DNA of 64,000 bases from a virus. The DNA is taken from the IMG/VR virus record IMGVR_UViG_3300042868_005134, positions 239,636 to 303,635 of that record; one strand, 5' to 3'. Under the pieces are notes generated by a model. It was not told where the DNA came from and searched no databases. It was given only the letters and a program-made list of their open reading frames with translations. Shown in pieces: positions 44,627 to 54,300 of the stretch. A program made the position numbers and the translations under genes. Numbering within the stretch: the first letter of the stretch is position 1; every line of letters starts with the position of its first letter.

Positions 44627-45346
44627 ATGAGTAAAAACCGAGTGAAGAAACGTTTTACCTCGAATGTTAACGTGATTGATTTCCATACACATGCGCCTCA
44701 AAAGAAGCATAGAGTAACGCTGTTGCCACGCAACAGAAACCAAGAGAATTATCTACACCAGCTACAAGACGACAGCAAAAGCATTGTTTTTGCCATCGGC
44801 CCAGCCGGCACGGGTAAAACTCTACTTGCTGTACAAAATGGTATTAAAATGTACCAGGAAGGCCTAGTGGATAAAATCATAGTGACCAGACCCGCAGTTT
44901 CCGTCGATGAAGATTTAGGATTCTTGCCAGGCACGCTAAATGAAAAAATGGCACCTTGGACTAGACCTATATTCGATGTGTTAGGTGAATATTATCAACA
45001 AAAGGATATAGAAAATATGCTTTATGAAGGCATAATTGAAATAAGCCCACTCGCATACATGCGCGGCCGCACGTTTAAGAATGCTTACGTTATAGCGGAC
45101 GAGATGCAGAATGCAACTCAAAATCAAATGAAAATGCTATTAACTCGACTCGGTGAAAATAGCAGAATGGTTGTGACAGGCGATTTAGCACAGGCAGATC
45201 GTGTCAAAGATAACGGTCTTGTAGACTTCTGTAACTTGCTTAAAGCACACCCACGGTTAACTCATATAGAAGTAGTGAGGTTTGATCACAAAGACATCGA
45301 ACGTCATGATGCTGTAAGAGAAGTACTTTCAGTATACGGAGATTAA
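44627..45346 (+). CDS. phoH: PhoH-like ATPase
   Basis: A 239-residue PhoH protein. VFAIGPAGTGKTLLAVQNG is the Walker A (P-loop), ADEMQNATQNQMKMLLTRLG the Walker B and sensor region, and MVVTGDLAQAD a conserved motif. PhoH is common in marine and aquatic phages and is linked to phosphate stress in bacteria; its phage role is unsettled. The N-terminus is basic (VKKRFTSNVNVIDFHTH). One of two plus-strand genes, it stands alone, with a strong terminator after it. Confidence 0.93.
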   Translation: MSKNRVKKRFTSNVNVIDFHTHAPQKKHRVTLLPRNRNQENYLHQLQDDSKSIVFAIGPAGTGKTLLAVQNGIKMYQEGLVDKIIVTRPAVSVDEDLGFLPGTLNEKMAPWTRPIFDVLGEYYQQKDIENMLYEGIIEISPLAYMRGRTFKNAYVIADEMQNATQNQMKMLLTRLGENSRMVVTGDLAQADRVKDNGLVDFCNLLKAHPRLTHIEVVRFDHKDIERHDAVREVLSVYGD

Positions 45347-45371
45347 AAAAAGGACCTTCGGGTCCTTTTTT
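45345..45371. terminator. Bidirectional rho-independent terminator
   Basis: AAAAAAAGGACC-TTCG-GGTCCTTTTTT: a stem of A:T and G:C pairs capped by a UUCG tetraloop, with U-tracts in both directions. It separates the converging phoH and dCMP-deaminase genes. Confidence 0.95.
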
Positions 45372-45372
45372 G

Positions 45373-45825
45373 TTATTCTACTTGTGTGATCTCTACGCCT
45401 GATTTTTCGAGAAACGCGATGCCACCAGTATCCCGATAAGAGTTACGATATAGAACGTGCCCAATACCGCTTTGGTATATAAGTTTGGCACACTCCATAC
45501 ATGGAGCATGGGTAATAAACATAGTAGCGCCCAGACCACTGTTTGTACTTTTAGCCAATTTGGCAATCGCATTAGATTCCGCATGTAATACCTCTGGTTT
45601 AGTTTTTAATCGGTGAGAGATGATAGCGCCTGGAAATCCCGCATAACTATCTACAATCTCAACCTCGCAGTTGTTGTCCCAACCTGCGGGCATGCCATTA
45701 TAGCCGTAACTGATCACGCTGTCATCCTTTACAATGACTGCACCTACTTTGAGTCTTTCTGCGTGACTAAGTTGGGCTGTGCGTTCTGCCCAATCCATAT
45801 ACAAGTCTATGAACTTTTGTTTCAT
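45373..45825 (-). CDS. dCMP deaminase
   Basis: A 150-residue zinc deaminase. [10 protein letters not shown] carries the catalytic His and Glu, and [11 protein letters not shown] the PCxxC zinc pair. [16 protein letters not shown] matches the N-terminal conserved region of dCMP deaminases (ComEB type). It turns dCMP into dUMP, feeding the ThyX reaction. Its start overlaps the ferredoxin stop by 4 nt. Confidence 0.93.
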   Translation of the reverse strand: MKQKFIDLYMDWAERTAQLSHAERLKVGAVIVKDDSVISYGYNGMPAGWDNNCEVEIVDSYAGFPGAIISHRLKTKPEVLHAESNAIAKLAKSTNSGLGATMFITHAPCMECAKLIYQSGIGHVLYRNSYRDTGGIAFLEKSGVEITQVE

Positions 45826-46145
45826 TCTTCTAGCAGGTCAAGTTTGTTAGGCTTATCTTTCCACTCGGCAGCATCGGGCAGTGCCTCTTTCTTTTTAGTA
45901 ATGTTAGGCCACTTTTTACTCAAACGCCTATTCAAGTCAGTCCATACTATGACATTTATAGTAGTGTCGTTGTCAGGCACAATAGCGTCAACAGGACACT
46001 CTGGTACACATACCGCACAATCAATACACTCATCGGGGTTAATTGCTAGAAAATTAGGGCCTTCGTAAAAACAGTCAACAGGGCATACTTCTACACAATC
46101 GGTATGTTTACATTTAATACAATTTTCAGTTACTAAGTAAGTCAT
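45822..46145 (-). CDS. 7Fe-type bacterial ferredoxin
   Basis: A 107-residue ferredoxin. The N-terminal half has C9, C17 and C21-P, the spacing of a [3Fe-4S] site, and C40-x2-C43-x2-C46-x3-C50-P binds a [4Fe-4S] cluster. [20 protein letters not shown] matches FdxA of proteobacteria closely. It carries electrons at low potential in the cytoplasm. A partner may be the radical SAM enzyme QueE, which needs reducing power; this is inference. It is coupled to the clamp loader and deaminase. Confidence 0.93.
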   Translation of the reverse strand: MTYLVTENCIKCKHTDCVEVCPVDCFYEGPNFLAINPDECIDCAVCVPECPVDAIVPDNDTTINVIVWTDLNRRLSKKWPNITKKKEALPDAAEWKDKPNKLDLLEE

Positions 46146-47068
46146 TCGTTAATCCTTGCCAATCTAATAAGTGTTGCTGATAGGTTAATTTCGGCATCGC
46201 TTACCAAAGCATGATCCACTAGCCCTTGCTTGATAATCAACACGGCGCTGTCTCTCGTATGGTCGTCTTTGCCAAACAATTCAATGTTGTCATACATCCA
46301 GCGATAAATTTCTTCCATCTCTTCGGGACGAGCTTGGCTACACAAGATTTTACGTGCTTCATTAATCTTACCTTTCTTGAAAAGTGTGACCATTTCAATT
46401 CTGTAATCAAGTGTGCTTTCATCTGCCTCAGCACTTTGTAATTTTCCGTCTAAACTATTCATTTGTATATTGTTAATACATTTACGAAGGTCTGGATATG
46501 TTGCCTTAACAAACGTATCCAGTGTGTCTAAATCAAACTCGACGTTTTCTTCTACAAGAATAGTGGCTGCTCTGGCTGTAAATTCTGTAATATCAGTTTT
46601 TTCAATATGTAATTTTTGGCATCTGCTGTGTAGAGGTGTAATGATACGATTCGGATAGTTACAAGTTAGAATAAATCTAACGCTGTGACTGTAATCTTCC
46701 ATCAAGTTACGTAACGCAGGCTGTACGCTAGTTGGATTAAGATAGTCTGCTTCGTCCAGTATGACCACTTTGAAATCGCCAAAGGGCATTGTTTGACAGA
46801 AACCTTCTAGCTTATCTCGCAACCAATCAATCTTTCTACCGTCTTTACTGGCGTTCACTGACATCACATCAGTATCTTGTACATCCAGCATGTTAACAAG
46901 AATTTTTGCCAAGGTAGTTTTGCCCACACCGGCATTTCCGCTAAACAGCAAATGCGGTATACTGCCTTCCTTAATCCAGTTTTCTATCTGTGCTTTTTGA
47001 TGTTCATCTTTAAACACGTATCCGTCTAGCGTATTAGGACGGTATTTTTCAACCCATAGTTCTTTCAT
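46142..47068 (-). CDS. Clamp-loader ATPase (gp44-like)
   Basis: A 308-residue AAA+ protein. Walker A is [12 protein letters not shown] (about residues 45-56), Walker [13 protein letters not shown], and HSRCQKLHI the SRC arginine-finger motif. It is the large subunit of the T4-type clamp loader that opens the sliding clamp. The small subunit (gp62) was not recognised here. Start overlaps the 45-residue gene as ATGA. Confidence 0.93.
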   Translation of the reverse strand: MKELWVEKYRPNTLDGYVFKDEHQKAQIENWIKEGSIPHLLFSGNAGVGKTTLAKILVNMLDVQDTDVMSVNASKDGRKIDWLRDKLEGFCQTMPFGDFKVVILDEADYLNPTSVQPALRNLMEDYSHSVRFILTCNYPNRIITPLHSRCQKLHIEKTDITEFTARAATILVEENVEFDLDTLDTFVKATYPDLRKCINNIQMNSLDGKLQSAEADESTLDYRIEMVTLFKKGKINEARKILCSQARPEEMEEIYRWMYDNIELFGKDDHTRDSAVLIIKQGLVDHALVSDAEINLSATLIRLARINE

Positions 47069-47202
47069 TCTTCGACCTTTGTAAATTCATAAACATCACA
47101 GGAGCGTATTTTATACACCACAAACTGTGTAGCATCGCGTAGCGTGGGAAACAACTTCGTCGTTCTCGTTCCGCCAATCATATAATACTTCACTCTCCAC
47201 AT
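47065..47202 (-). CDS. Tiny protein (45 aa)
   Basis: A 45-residue frame, MWRVKYYMIGGTRTTKLFPT onward to [10 protein letters not shown]. The ATG overlaps the upstream stop (TAATG) and the stop overlaps the clamp-loader ATG, which supports translation. No known motif. Confidence 0.55.
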   Translation of the reverse strand: MWRVKYYMIGGTRTTKLFPTLRDATQFVVYKIRSCDVYEFTKVEE

Positions 47203-47369
47203 TAAACCAACTCTTCAACAATGCCAAGTATCTCTGCCATAATAAGACAAACACCTGCCATTAGTAAATTGCCTGTAATCAAACAGCCGCCTGCTACAAT
47301 ACGAATGGCACTCTTTACAAGACTAACATAAAAATGTCCCTTGCTTGTATCTTTGGGTTGTATTTCCAT
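47202..47369 (-). CDS. Small membrane protein (55 aa)
   Basis: A 55-residue frame from MEIQPKDTSKGHFYVSLVKS, with a hydrophobic middle (AIRIVAGGCLITGNLLMAGV, CLIMAEILGI). Probably an inner-membrane protein. It is coupled to the 45-residue gene downstream. Confidence 0.6.
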   Translation of the reverse strand: MEIQPKDTSKGHFYVSLVKSAIRIVAGGCLITGNLLMAGVCLIMAEILGIVEELV

Positions 47370-47371
47370 TT

Positions 47372-47614
47372 TTAATCCTTTAAAATTTCATCTACAATTA
47401 TATCACTGCCCGGGAACGTAGTTACATGATATTCAGTTTCTCCTATTAAGAAATAACTAGTCCAACTGCGTTGATTGTTTGTTTCTTTGAAAGGCTCCAT
47501 TACCGATAACAGTAATAGAATTTGTTCCTTTTCTTTGCCCTCTAATGTTTTAGTAGGTGGGCCCAAAACTTTGCGTAAAAACGCTTGGGCTTGTTCTTGA
47601 GACATTTCTTTCAT
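47372..47614 (-). CDS. Hypothetical protein (80 aa)
   Basis: An 80-residue protein: MKEMSQEQAQAFLRKVLGPP, then helices and a beta hairpin (RSWTSYFLIGETEYHVTTFP). No known motif. Start is uncertain between 47614 and an ATG nine bases later (47605); the first is only 6 nt from a -10 box. Confidence 0.6.
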   Translation of the reverse strand: MKEMSQEQAQAFLRKVLGPPTKTLEGKEKEQILLLLSVMEPFKETNNQRSWTSYFLIGETEYHVTTFPGSDIIVDEILKD

Positions 47615-47620
47615 TCTCTT

Positions 47621-47649
47621 ATTATACAGAAAAAGAAAGGGTCTGTCTA
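47621..47649 (-). promoter_or_regulatory. Sigma-70-like promoter inside a terminator stem
   Basis: Minus strand TAGACA (47649-47644), 17 nt, TATAAT (47626-47621). The -35 box falls in the loop and stem of the terminator described at 47636-47657. If real, transcription would begin at the first ATG of the next gene. Confidence 0.5.
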
Positions 47650-47657
47650 GACCCTTT
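47636..47657 (-). terminator. Rho-independent terminator after mazG
   Basis: Minus strand AAAGGGTCT-4 nt-AGACCCTTT followed by TCTTTTTCT: a 9-bp stem with a U-rich tail, just after the mazG stop. Confidence 0.8.
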
Positions 47658-47660
47658 GAG

Positions 47661-48017
47661 TTATTTGCTCACAAAAGGAGCCAACTCCGGCGGCACCCAC
47701 CCTATGGGTTTCAATACCTTACCGTCTTCTCGTTTACGCACTTTACCAGTGTCTCGATCAATTTTGGCAAAGTTAGTAGTCATAACTTCTTTCCATGCGC
47801 CTTCAGCATCCCACCCAGCACTGTGGATAGCACCAATGGTAACAACTAAAATATCAATAAGTGCATCTAGTGTTTCAACATCGTTAGGCGCATCTTTGAG
47901 TTCTTTGTATTCCTCATCGATCAAATCCATATACATGTCAAACTGTGCTTGATCTCCGGTGACACTTTGATCGCAAGCCCGCATAAACTTTTCTTGATCT
48001 CTAAAAGGATTTGTCAT
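47661..48017 (-). CDS. mazG: MazG-like nucleotide pyrophosphohydrolase
   Basis: A 118-residue protein with the MazG/all-alpha NTP-PPase pattern: DLIDEEYKELKDAPND gives the E-E-x2-E metal-binding helix, and ETLDALIDILVVTIGAIHSA the second helix with D-x2-D. A C-terminal VRKREDGKVLKPIGWVPPEL follows. MazG removes pyrophosphate from NTPs or damaged nucleotides, and phage copies may affect ppGpp or nucleotide pools. ATGA overlap with the GroES-like gene. Confidence 0.88.
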   Translation of the reverse strand: MTNPFRDQEKFMRACDQSVTGDQAQFDMYMDLIDEEYKELKDAPNDVETLDALIDILVVTIGAIHSAGWDAEGAWKEVMTTNFAKIDRDTGKVRKREDGKVLKPIGWVPPELAPFVSK

Positions 48018-48403
48018 CTTGTTATAAAGTCTTCTGGTTTGATATTGCTAGTTGGACTAGAATCAAATTCTTCACCAATGTATAAATCGTTAGGTTTTTC
48101 ATCTGTTTGAAGCATAATTGAAACAGGCTCTACACGTCTGATAACAATCTCTACTCCGCTATCGTCTACTTTAACACCGCGAGTCCACCGCCCATGTTCC
48201 ACAAGAATCCATTCGCCTACTTGTACATCTAGTTGTGCTGGACCAACAGCCCACACTTTAGCCCATCTAGGTTTGATGCCGTGTGCTTTACCGTCATCAC
48301 TTTGAATAACAATACCACTGGCTGTGGTCTGTTCTTCAAAACTCATGTCTGTTACCAATACATTATCGTGTAGTGGTCTCAGTTTTCCTTTTACAACATT
48401 CAT
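48014..48403 (-). CDS. GroES-like co-chaperonin (gp31-like)
   Basis: A 129-residue protein. KLRPLHDNVLVTDMSFEEQT and ASGIVIQSDDGKAHGIKPRW, then AVGPAQLDVQVGEWILVEHG, follow the GroES beta-barrel pattern with a mobile loop. T4 gp31 replaces GroES on host GroEL to fold the capsid protein; a similar role is likely. The acidic C-terminal extension (about residues 95-129) goes beyond bacterial GroES. Confidence 0.88.
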   Translation of the reverse strand: MNVVKGKLRPLHDNVLVTDMSFEEQTTASGIVIQSDDGKAHGIKPRWAKVWAVGPAQLDVQVGEWILVEHGRWTRGVKVDDSGVEIVIRRVEPVSIMLQTDEKPNDLYIGEEFDSSPTSNIKPEDFITR

Positions 48404-48412
48404 GTAAGCCTC

Positions 48413-48622
48413 TTATTCGTCTTTGGGTTGTGGACGGCCAGTATAATATTCTGCCATAACATCTTCACGTTTGCGAACAATTTTACCGCCAGGCCCAATT
48501 TCATCACCGCGGGCATTTACACGGGCATTGCCCACAGCAAGAACAGTTTCGTTTCTATTGCGTAGTTTATCAAGGTCAATTTCTCTGCCCTGCATAGTTC
48601 TATAAGTTTGTCTTTGTGCCAT
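48413..48622 (-). CDS. Small conserved T4-like phage protein (69 aa)
   Basis: A 69-residue protein with YRTMQGREIDLDKLRNRNET, then VNARGDEIGPGGKIVRKRED and VMAEYYTGRP. This pattern occurs in a small conserved protein of T4-like phages of aquatic bacteria. Function unknown; basic and probably structural. A good GAGAG site precedes the ATG. Confidence 0.75.
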   Translation of the reverse strand: MAQRQTYRTMQGREIDLDKLRNRNETVLAVGNARVNARGDEIGPGGKIVRKREDVMAEYYTGRPQPKDE

Positions 48623-48647
48623 AATAGCTCTCCTGTTATATATGTAC

Positions 48648-49148
48648 TTATCTCAAAAATTCTCGCCAGTCCAAATCGTATTTGACACTGTCGATTTTGT
48701 GTACGCCTATCAAAAATAGCGCATAACTGGCCACGCTACTTCCTCTACCCACACCCCATAATACATTTTTACCATGTAATGTATCTACTACATATTTAAG
48801 TACACGCAGAATATCTATCATGTTTCTTGATTGAAATTCTTGTAATTCTTCAATAAGGCGCGGGTAGTTTTGTTTAGGGCACAGATTTACTAGGAACCCT
48901 TCTATATCCATGTTTCGATATTCGCTGGGCATAAACCAATCAGTTTGGCACATTGCGTCAAATTGTGCTTGATCAACATCTAGTTGTTCAAACAATTTTA
49001 AGTTTAGTTCAGAATGTGTTTTCAGCTGTTGTGTACTGGCTGTTTTTTCTATCAGGATTTCTGAAAGGTAATCTACCTTATTAGAGTATATTAAATCAAA
49101 TATATCTTTTTCTTGATAGATTACGTTGCCTAGTTGGTCATATTGCAT
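48648..49148 (-). CDS. Short DNA polymerase III alpha (DnaE)-like fragment protein
   Basis: A 166-residue protein. The C-terminal half, GVGRGSSVASYALFLIGVHK then IDSVKYDLDWREFL, matches the DnaE palm region (GPGRGS...LLGITDVDPIKYNLLFERFL). It ends just before the point where DnaE has its catalytic PDFDxDF aspartates, so it cannot be a full polymerase. The N-terminus (FDLIYSNKVDYLSEILIE) is not clearly homologous. The family B gp43 does replication. A DNA-binding or regulatory role, or a remnant, are both possible. Confidence 0.6.
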   Translation of the reverse strand: MQYDQLGNVIYQEKDIFDLIYSNKVDYLSEILIEKTASTQQLKTHSELNLKLFEQLDVDQAQFDAMCQTDWFMPSEYRNMDIEGFLVNLCPKQNYPRLIEELQEFQSRNMIDILRVLKYVVDTLHGKNVLWGVGRGSSVASYALFLIGVHKIDSVKYDLDWREFLR

Positions 49149-49157
49149 GCCACTAGT

Positions 49158-49391
49158 TTAGCTGACTTTGATCAAATTGTCAAGATCTTTATCTCTCTTT
49201 TGATAAGTTTGTTCCCATTGTCTTGCTCTGCGCATGGCAAGTTCTGTTTTATACAAATCGATAAAAATGGCAATTTGCTGTTTTACCGAAGGGTTTTGAG
49301 CCTGCCAATATTTTCTACTTAGCTCTTGAAGTTTTTCTTCAACTTCGGTATCTTTCAGTGTGCTAAAATCTTCTGCTAATGGATGTATCAT
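49158..49391 (-). CDS. Hypothetical helical protein (77 aa)
   Basis: A 77-residue charged helical protein (FSTLKDTEVEEKLQELSRKY, ALRRARQWEQTYQ-like segments). No known motif. Its ATG overlaps the stop of the fibre-type gene upstream by 4 nt. Confidence 0.6.
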   Translation of the reverse strand: MIHPLAEDFSTLKDTEVEEKLQELSRKYWQAQNPSVKQQIAIFIDLYKTELAMRRARQWEQTYQKRDKDLDNLIKVS

Positions 49392-51388
49392 GCAAAAATT
49401 ACTCCATTATTACCAACACATACCCATTTATTACTAATGTATGTCATAGTACACCCTTGCCCAGCAGCACTAAATGTCATTGTACCTGCACCTCCCCACA
49501 CGGGATTTGTAACAGTGATAACCATATTCCCGCCGGCCGCTATCATGGCAAATTGTATAGTTCTTCCATTGCCACTTGCTAGTAGTGTAGCAGTCTCTGC
49601 TCCAACTGTGGAGAAATAAATAATTTCAGCTCTTGGATCAACAACTCCGCCTCCCTCCAGATCCTGGGCGTCGAGTACATCTAATATATTTTGTATGATC
49701 CAATTCGTGCCGTCGCTTACCAATGTTATTGTAGAGAAGCTGGATGCACACGTTAAATTAGTTGCAACTCCGTCTATTAGTTTTCCATTCCTGTTTATAG
49801 TAATAAAATTAGTAGATGCGTTTCCGTTGTCAGCAAATGATACAAAATCTCCAGCAACAGTAGTAGACGGTAATGTGATAGTAAACGGACCACCACTACT
49901 ATCACCAATTATACGTTGATTAGGCATCGCAGTGTAATTTTTTCTCACTAATACCTTTGTTTCTGAGCTGCCAATCGGAATCTGTGTTTCTCCGCCTAGC
50001 TTACTAGTATCAATCATTGTGCCAGTTTCATCGCCATATACATATAAGTTTGGTGTTTCAGTACTAACAACAATTTGAATATACGAACCTGGTAGACCGG
50101 CTGTGCCTACAACAGTAACACCTGTACTATATAAATTAACAGTTGCTGGTACTGCAGTATCCGGAGTTGTGGAAAATCTTAAAGGTCCTCCTGAATTACT
50201 ACCGTCGCTCAAGTTAAATTTATATGTAAAACCTGGTACTAATTTTAATCCAGCACTAGTAATTTTATCGCCGTCTATAAAAAATATTTCTTGAATACCA
50301 GAACCATCGTCATCGATAGTAACAGCATATTCTTTAAAATTATTGCTGTCAATGGTTATAGTATTTGTGTCTGATCTAGTTATTGTTGTTCCATATCCAC
50401 TAGCAAATTTAATACTGTCAGTACCACTGCCAGAGCCGCCAGCATCTAAATCTAAATTGGCGCCACCAGTTATTGTGCTAGCTTTAATGCTGTATGTGGT
50501 GTCAGTGTTGACAGTTTGATTAATCCAAGTTGTGTCGAAGTCTGTGTTTGATATTTTAGACAATACTTGTCCGGTTGTGCCTCCTGTGGCTACACCTGTG
50601 CCCGCGCCGCTAGTAATACTAGCAGTAAGGTCGCTACTGTTTACCCACTGACCTCCTATGTATTTTAACACTTGTCCTGAAGAAGGTGTAATAATAGATA
50701 CATTACTTAAATTATTTAAACTTAAATTTATATTGCTGTTAACCCAAGATGTTCCGTTAAATGATAATATTTGCCCTAATGTACTTCCAGATAACGTAAC
50801 ATCTAATAAATCATTAATAGTAGTAGGAGATACGCCATCGGCCGCTAATTCGACAACATAAACATCAACGCCCGCATTTATAGTCCATACTTCAAATACT
50901 CTCGAAGCGGATAGGTCTGTCCCAGTGGCAATTGGATTAGTTAAACTTCCCATGAATCGTACAGCACCGCCGCCGCTTGTGGCAAAGTTGAAGTAATAAT
51001 TAGTGCCATTACTTCTAATAGAAACTTTTATTCTTCCATATAGTCCGTTACTCGGCCAATCTTGAAAAGTTAGTAAATGTGATCCTACTATTGTTATTTC
51101 GTGATACTCCCCGTCTGCTAAACTTACATTAGTAGACGACGTACTGGTAGTTGTGTACACACTGCCATATAATTGATTGGTTACTGCGTTAGAAATAACG
51201 TTTCCGTTAAAATCGTTATCGTCGTTGAGTTTGGCAGTGTTGGTCTGTAATTCAGTAATCTCGGCATTGGCAGTGGCCAAGCCATCTCTAATAATACTAA
51301 AGTTATCTCTGAATCCCTGACTGTCGTTGTCTACTCCGGCTACAGGAAAATCTGCGTCGATGGTAGCTGATACTATTGCGCTGGTCAT
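49388..51388 (-). CDS. Tail fibre/adhesin-type structural protein (666 aa)
   Basis: A 666-residue protein. The start (ADFPVAGVDNDSQGFRDNFS, then IIRDGLATANAEITELQTNT) is a module seen in virion proteins of T4-like aquatic phages. The rest is beta-rich, Gly/Ser/Thr/Asn-rich, with INDLLDVTLSG and GQVLSFNGTSWVNS and GQVLSKISNTDFDTTWINQ repeats, and a GGANLDLDAG unit that recurs in the 1031-residue fibre. It lacks a signal peptide, as expected for a particle protein. A late-type box is upstream. Confidence 0.8.
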   Translation of the reverse strand: MTSAIVSATIDADFPVAGVDNDSQGFRDNFSIIRDGLATANAEITELQTNTAKLNDDNDFNGNVISNAVTNQLYGSVYTTTSTSSTNVSLADGEYHEITIVGSHLLTFQDWPSNGLYGRIKVSIRSNGTNYYFNFATSGGGAVRFMGSLTNPIATGTDLSASRVFEVWTINAGVDVYVVELAADGVSPTTINDLLDVTLSGSTLGQILSFNGTSWVNSNINLSLNNLSNVSIITPSSGQVLKYIGGQWVNSSDLTASITSGAGTGVATGGTTGQVLSKISNTDFDTTWINQTVNTDTTYSIKASTITGGANLDLDAGGSGSGTDSIKFASGYGTTITRSDTNTITIDSNNFKEYAVTIDDDGSGIQEIFFIDGDKITSAGLKLVPGFTYKFNLSDGSNSGGPLRFSTTPDTAVPATVNLYSTGVTVVGTAGLPGSYIQIVVSTETPNLYVYGDETGTMIDTSKLGGETQIPIGSSETKVLVRKNYTAMPNQRIIGDSSGGPFTITLPSTTVAGDFVSFADNGNASTNFITINRNGKLIDGVATNLTCASSFSTITLVSDGTNWIIQNILDVLDAQDLEGGGVVDPRAEIIYFSTVGAETATLLASGNGRTIQFAMIAAGGNMVITVTNPVWGGAGTMTFSAAGQGCTMTYISNKWVCVGNNGVIFA

Positions 51389-54300
51389 GTTATTGTGGTC
51401 CTATCGTTTCTAAATACTAGATATTTATCTGTATATTCACCAGTAACAGAATCTATTGTGTATCTGTCTATGGTGTAATCTAAATTCTTAAAATCAAATG
51501 TTGTAGTTTTTATGTAATTTTCAATGTTTAGCAAAACAGTATCTGCGCCGCCCGGCTTACAATAGCACAAAGGAACGGCCGCTACGTAGTTGATTTCTGT
51601 AGTTTTGCCCAGTTGAATACTGCGCATCCATAATGGCAAATAGTTACGCTCGGTGGCAGTATTCTCCATATTTTGAATCCTGTAACGCCATAAGCTAATA
51701 CTGCTAGGGAATCTAATGCCAGTACCCGGATCTCCGGCAAATACATCGTTCCTATCCAATGTTACATTGAATGGAATTGGACGATGCCAAAACGCAGTAT
51801 CTTTATTAAAATCTGGACCAATATAAAATTCATTGTTTTGATCCACTGTGATGTCTATGTTACTTCTACTATATTTGATAGTTGAAGGCAAATGATCTTT
51901 TCCTTTTTCCAACGGATCTAACATTTCTACATAGATAATCTCATACACTATGGTATTTGTGCCTGGTATTTTTGCCACTGCCTTTTTAAGTTCGCCAAAG
52001 GTAAATCGTTTTGTCTTATGGTTTCGTCCCATGGCACTGATATATTCAACTGCCTGCTTGGTTTCAATTCCTGCGTACACTAACATTTTTAAATCAGTTT
52101 GTATGCCAAAATATGGATCGCTTGGTCGATATATTACCGACTGATCAAACACTTCGCCGTCAGTTATAAAATCTCTAAATATTGATCTTTGATTCAATTT
52201 CAAGAATGGTTTTGCTGTTAAATTGCTGTAGTAGGTATTGTTAGGTGTGTTAACTGTCAACGTAAATGTTCTAGTTATAGCACTGTAACCCAGTTGGTCT
52301 CTAGCCCTTATAGTAAATGTATAACTTCTATCTAGTGTAGTATCGTCTGAATCTAAACTTAGGTTAAGACTGCCAACACGGTCAAATGTGGTAAGTGTTT
52401 TGTCTCTTTCAGGAAATTTATACACACTCCATTTTGTGAGATCTGTACTGAACAATGCGCTGCTAGTGTGAGCCGTAATACATTTGTAAAATGTAGGTAA
52501 ATTATACGTTGTTCCTGACGCTGGCTTCATTCCTATACTAGTACCCTTATTTGGATAGTTAAAATAATTTAACGGAATGATCAATGTCTGTCCTGCGTAA
52601 ACACCTGGTGAAGTTTCAATACTAATTAACCCACTACCAAATGTTCCAGGTGTAGCATAATAATTTAAGGTAATTGTACTTGAGTTAGAGATAGTGGCAA
52701 AATATCTGCCGTTATAATTGCTATTACTATTGCCGTTGATTCTATACCAAAATTCTAAACCTGTAGATGTGGTAAATGTTAAATCGTTGACAACATCAAG
52801 ACCACCAAGGTGCGCACCGCTGACAGTTATCCGATCTCCTGGAAGATAGCCAAAACCTGGATCAACTAAAATCACTGTGACTAGTCCAGTATAATTTGTA
52901 CTGCCATTAGAGCCTTTTTCTATTTTGAATCGTGCACCAGTACCACTACCAGTTGTAGAAGCAGCAGGAACATCGTTATAAACAAACGGAACAATACTAC
53001 TACTAGTTCCTTTTATTAAAGTAAAAACCGGAGCAAGTGGAGTTAATTTTTGTGTAGGAATTGTAAATGCTACTTTAACAGATTCACTCATGATAAATGT
53101 CAAATCGTTTGTGGGACTTGTGCCACCTAACAAATTACCTACTATTTTAATTTGATCGCCGGTACTATATCCTGACCCAGGACTTATCATTTTGATGGTT
53201 GTTACACTATTATAACCTGTTAAACTACTACGTTTAATTACGGTAAATGTTGCACCTGCGCCACCACCCGTAACTGCTACACTGGCAACACCTGTGTATG
53301 TTCCATCAATCGCTACACTCACTCCTGAAATATTAGTATATACATCGTCGGATGTTGTTAAAGTAGATCCAGTTAATTCAATAGCGGCAATAGTGACACT
53401 AACAGCATCATAATAGTTAAAGTTTAAATCGTCACTGACAATTTCCACTAAATCGCCAGTGACAAAATTGTGATCTAAACTGGTAACTACTGTTGCGGTA
53501 TTACGACGTCTTGTTAATGATTTAATTCCGCGGATGTTATTTTGTTTAACAACAGTGTTTATTTGATAGCTACTGCTTGGCTTCCATAAACTTCTATAGC
53601 GTATTTGATTGGTAAGTTGATTTACCTTACCTACCACTTCTCCGTCTAGATTTAAAGTTAAGCCAGGCGGCAGTTTGCCATCTTCTAGTGTATATAGAAT
53701 GGCAGATCCACTAAAGGTACTACTGGCAACTATGCTAAGTGTGCTAACATACCCGCTGTCAATGTTTCCTAGATTTTCAGGACTGGTCCAGTTCATGACA
53801 CTTTCCACTTCGCCCAAGATGTCCACAGTAAATACTCGACGACTTACTGCTTGTTCTGATCCTTGTCCAAATCTAATAGCCTTGATGGTAAATTGATATG
53901 TTAAAGTGATAGCAGGTTGGTATGGAACAGTGCCAAATACTTCACCGGTAGTTTGGTCAAATATCATACCTGTTGGTAGAACGCTATCAGTACCTATGAA
54001 CACAGAACTACCATTAGTTACCGTTACTTCTAGAGCAGGACTAACAGTCAAGCGATAGATATCCCCACCCAGCACATCAACATCTGTTATAGTATAAATT
54101 TCTTCTGTGGCACCTGTAAATTCCCCGTTGAATGAAAATTTATATCCCACTTGCGGTACTCCGTCAGCTCGTTCTATTCTAACAGCAGTCTGTCCTAGTC
54201 TATTGTCATTGGCTGTTTCTCTTATACAGATTGCGCTTATTAACGCATTGATGTCTGAGTAATCGTACGTTACAGGTCCTAGATCACTAAAGCCTTCGTA

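Noticed and set aside
48648-49148. Complete DNA polymerase III alpha subunit
   Set aside because: Only 166 residues, ending before the catalytic aspartates; the real polymerase is the family B enzyme at 25099.
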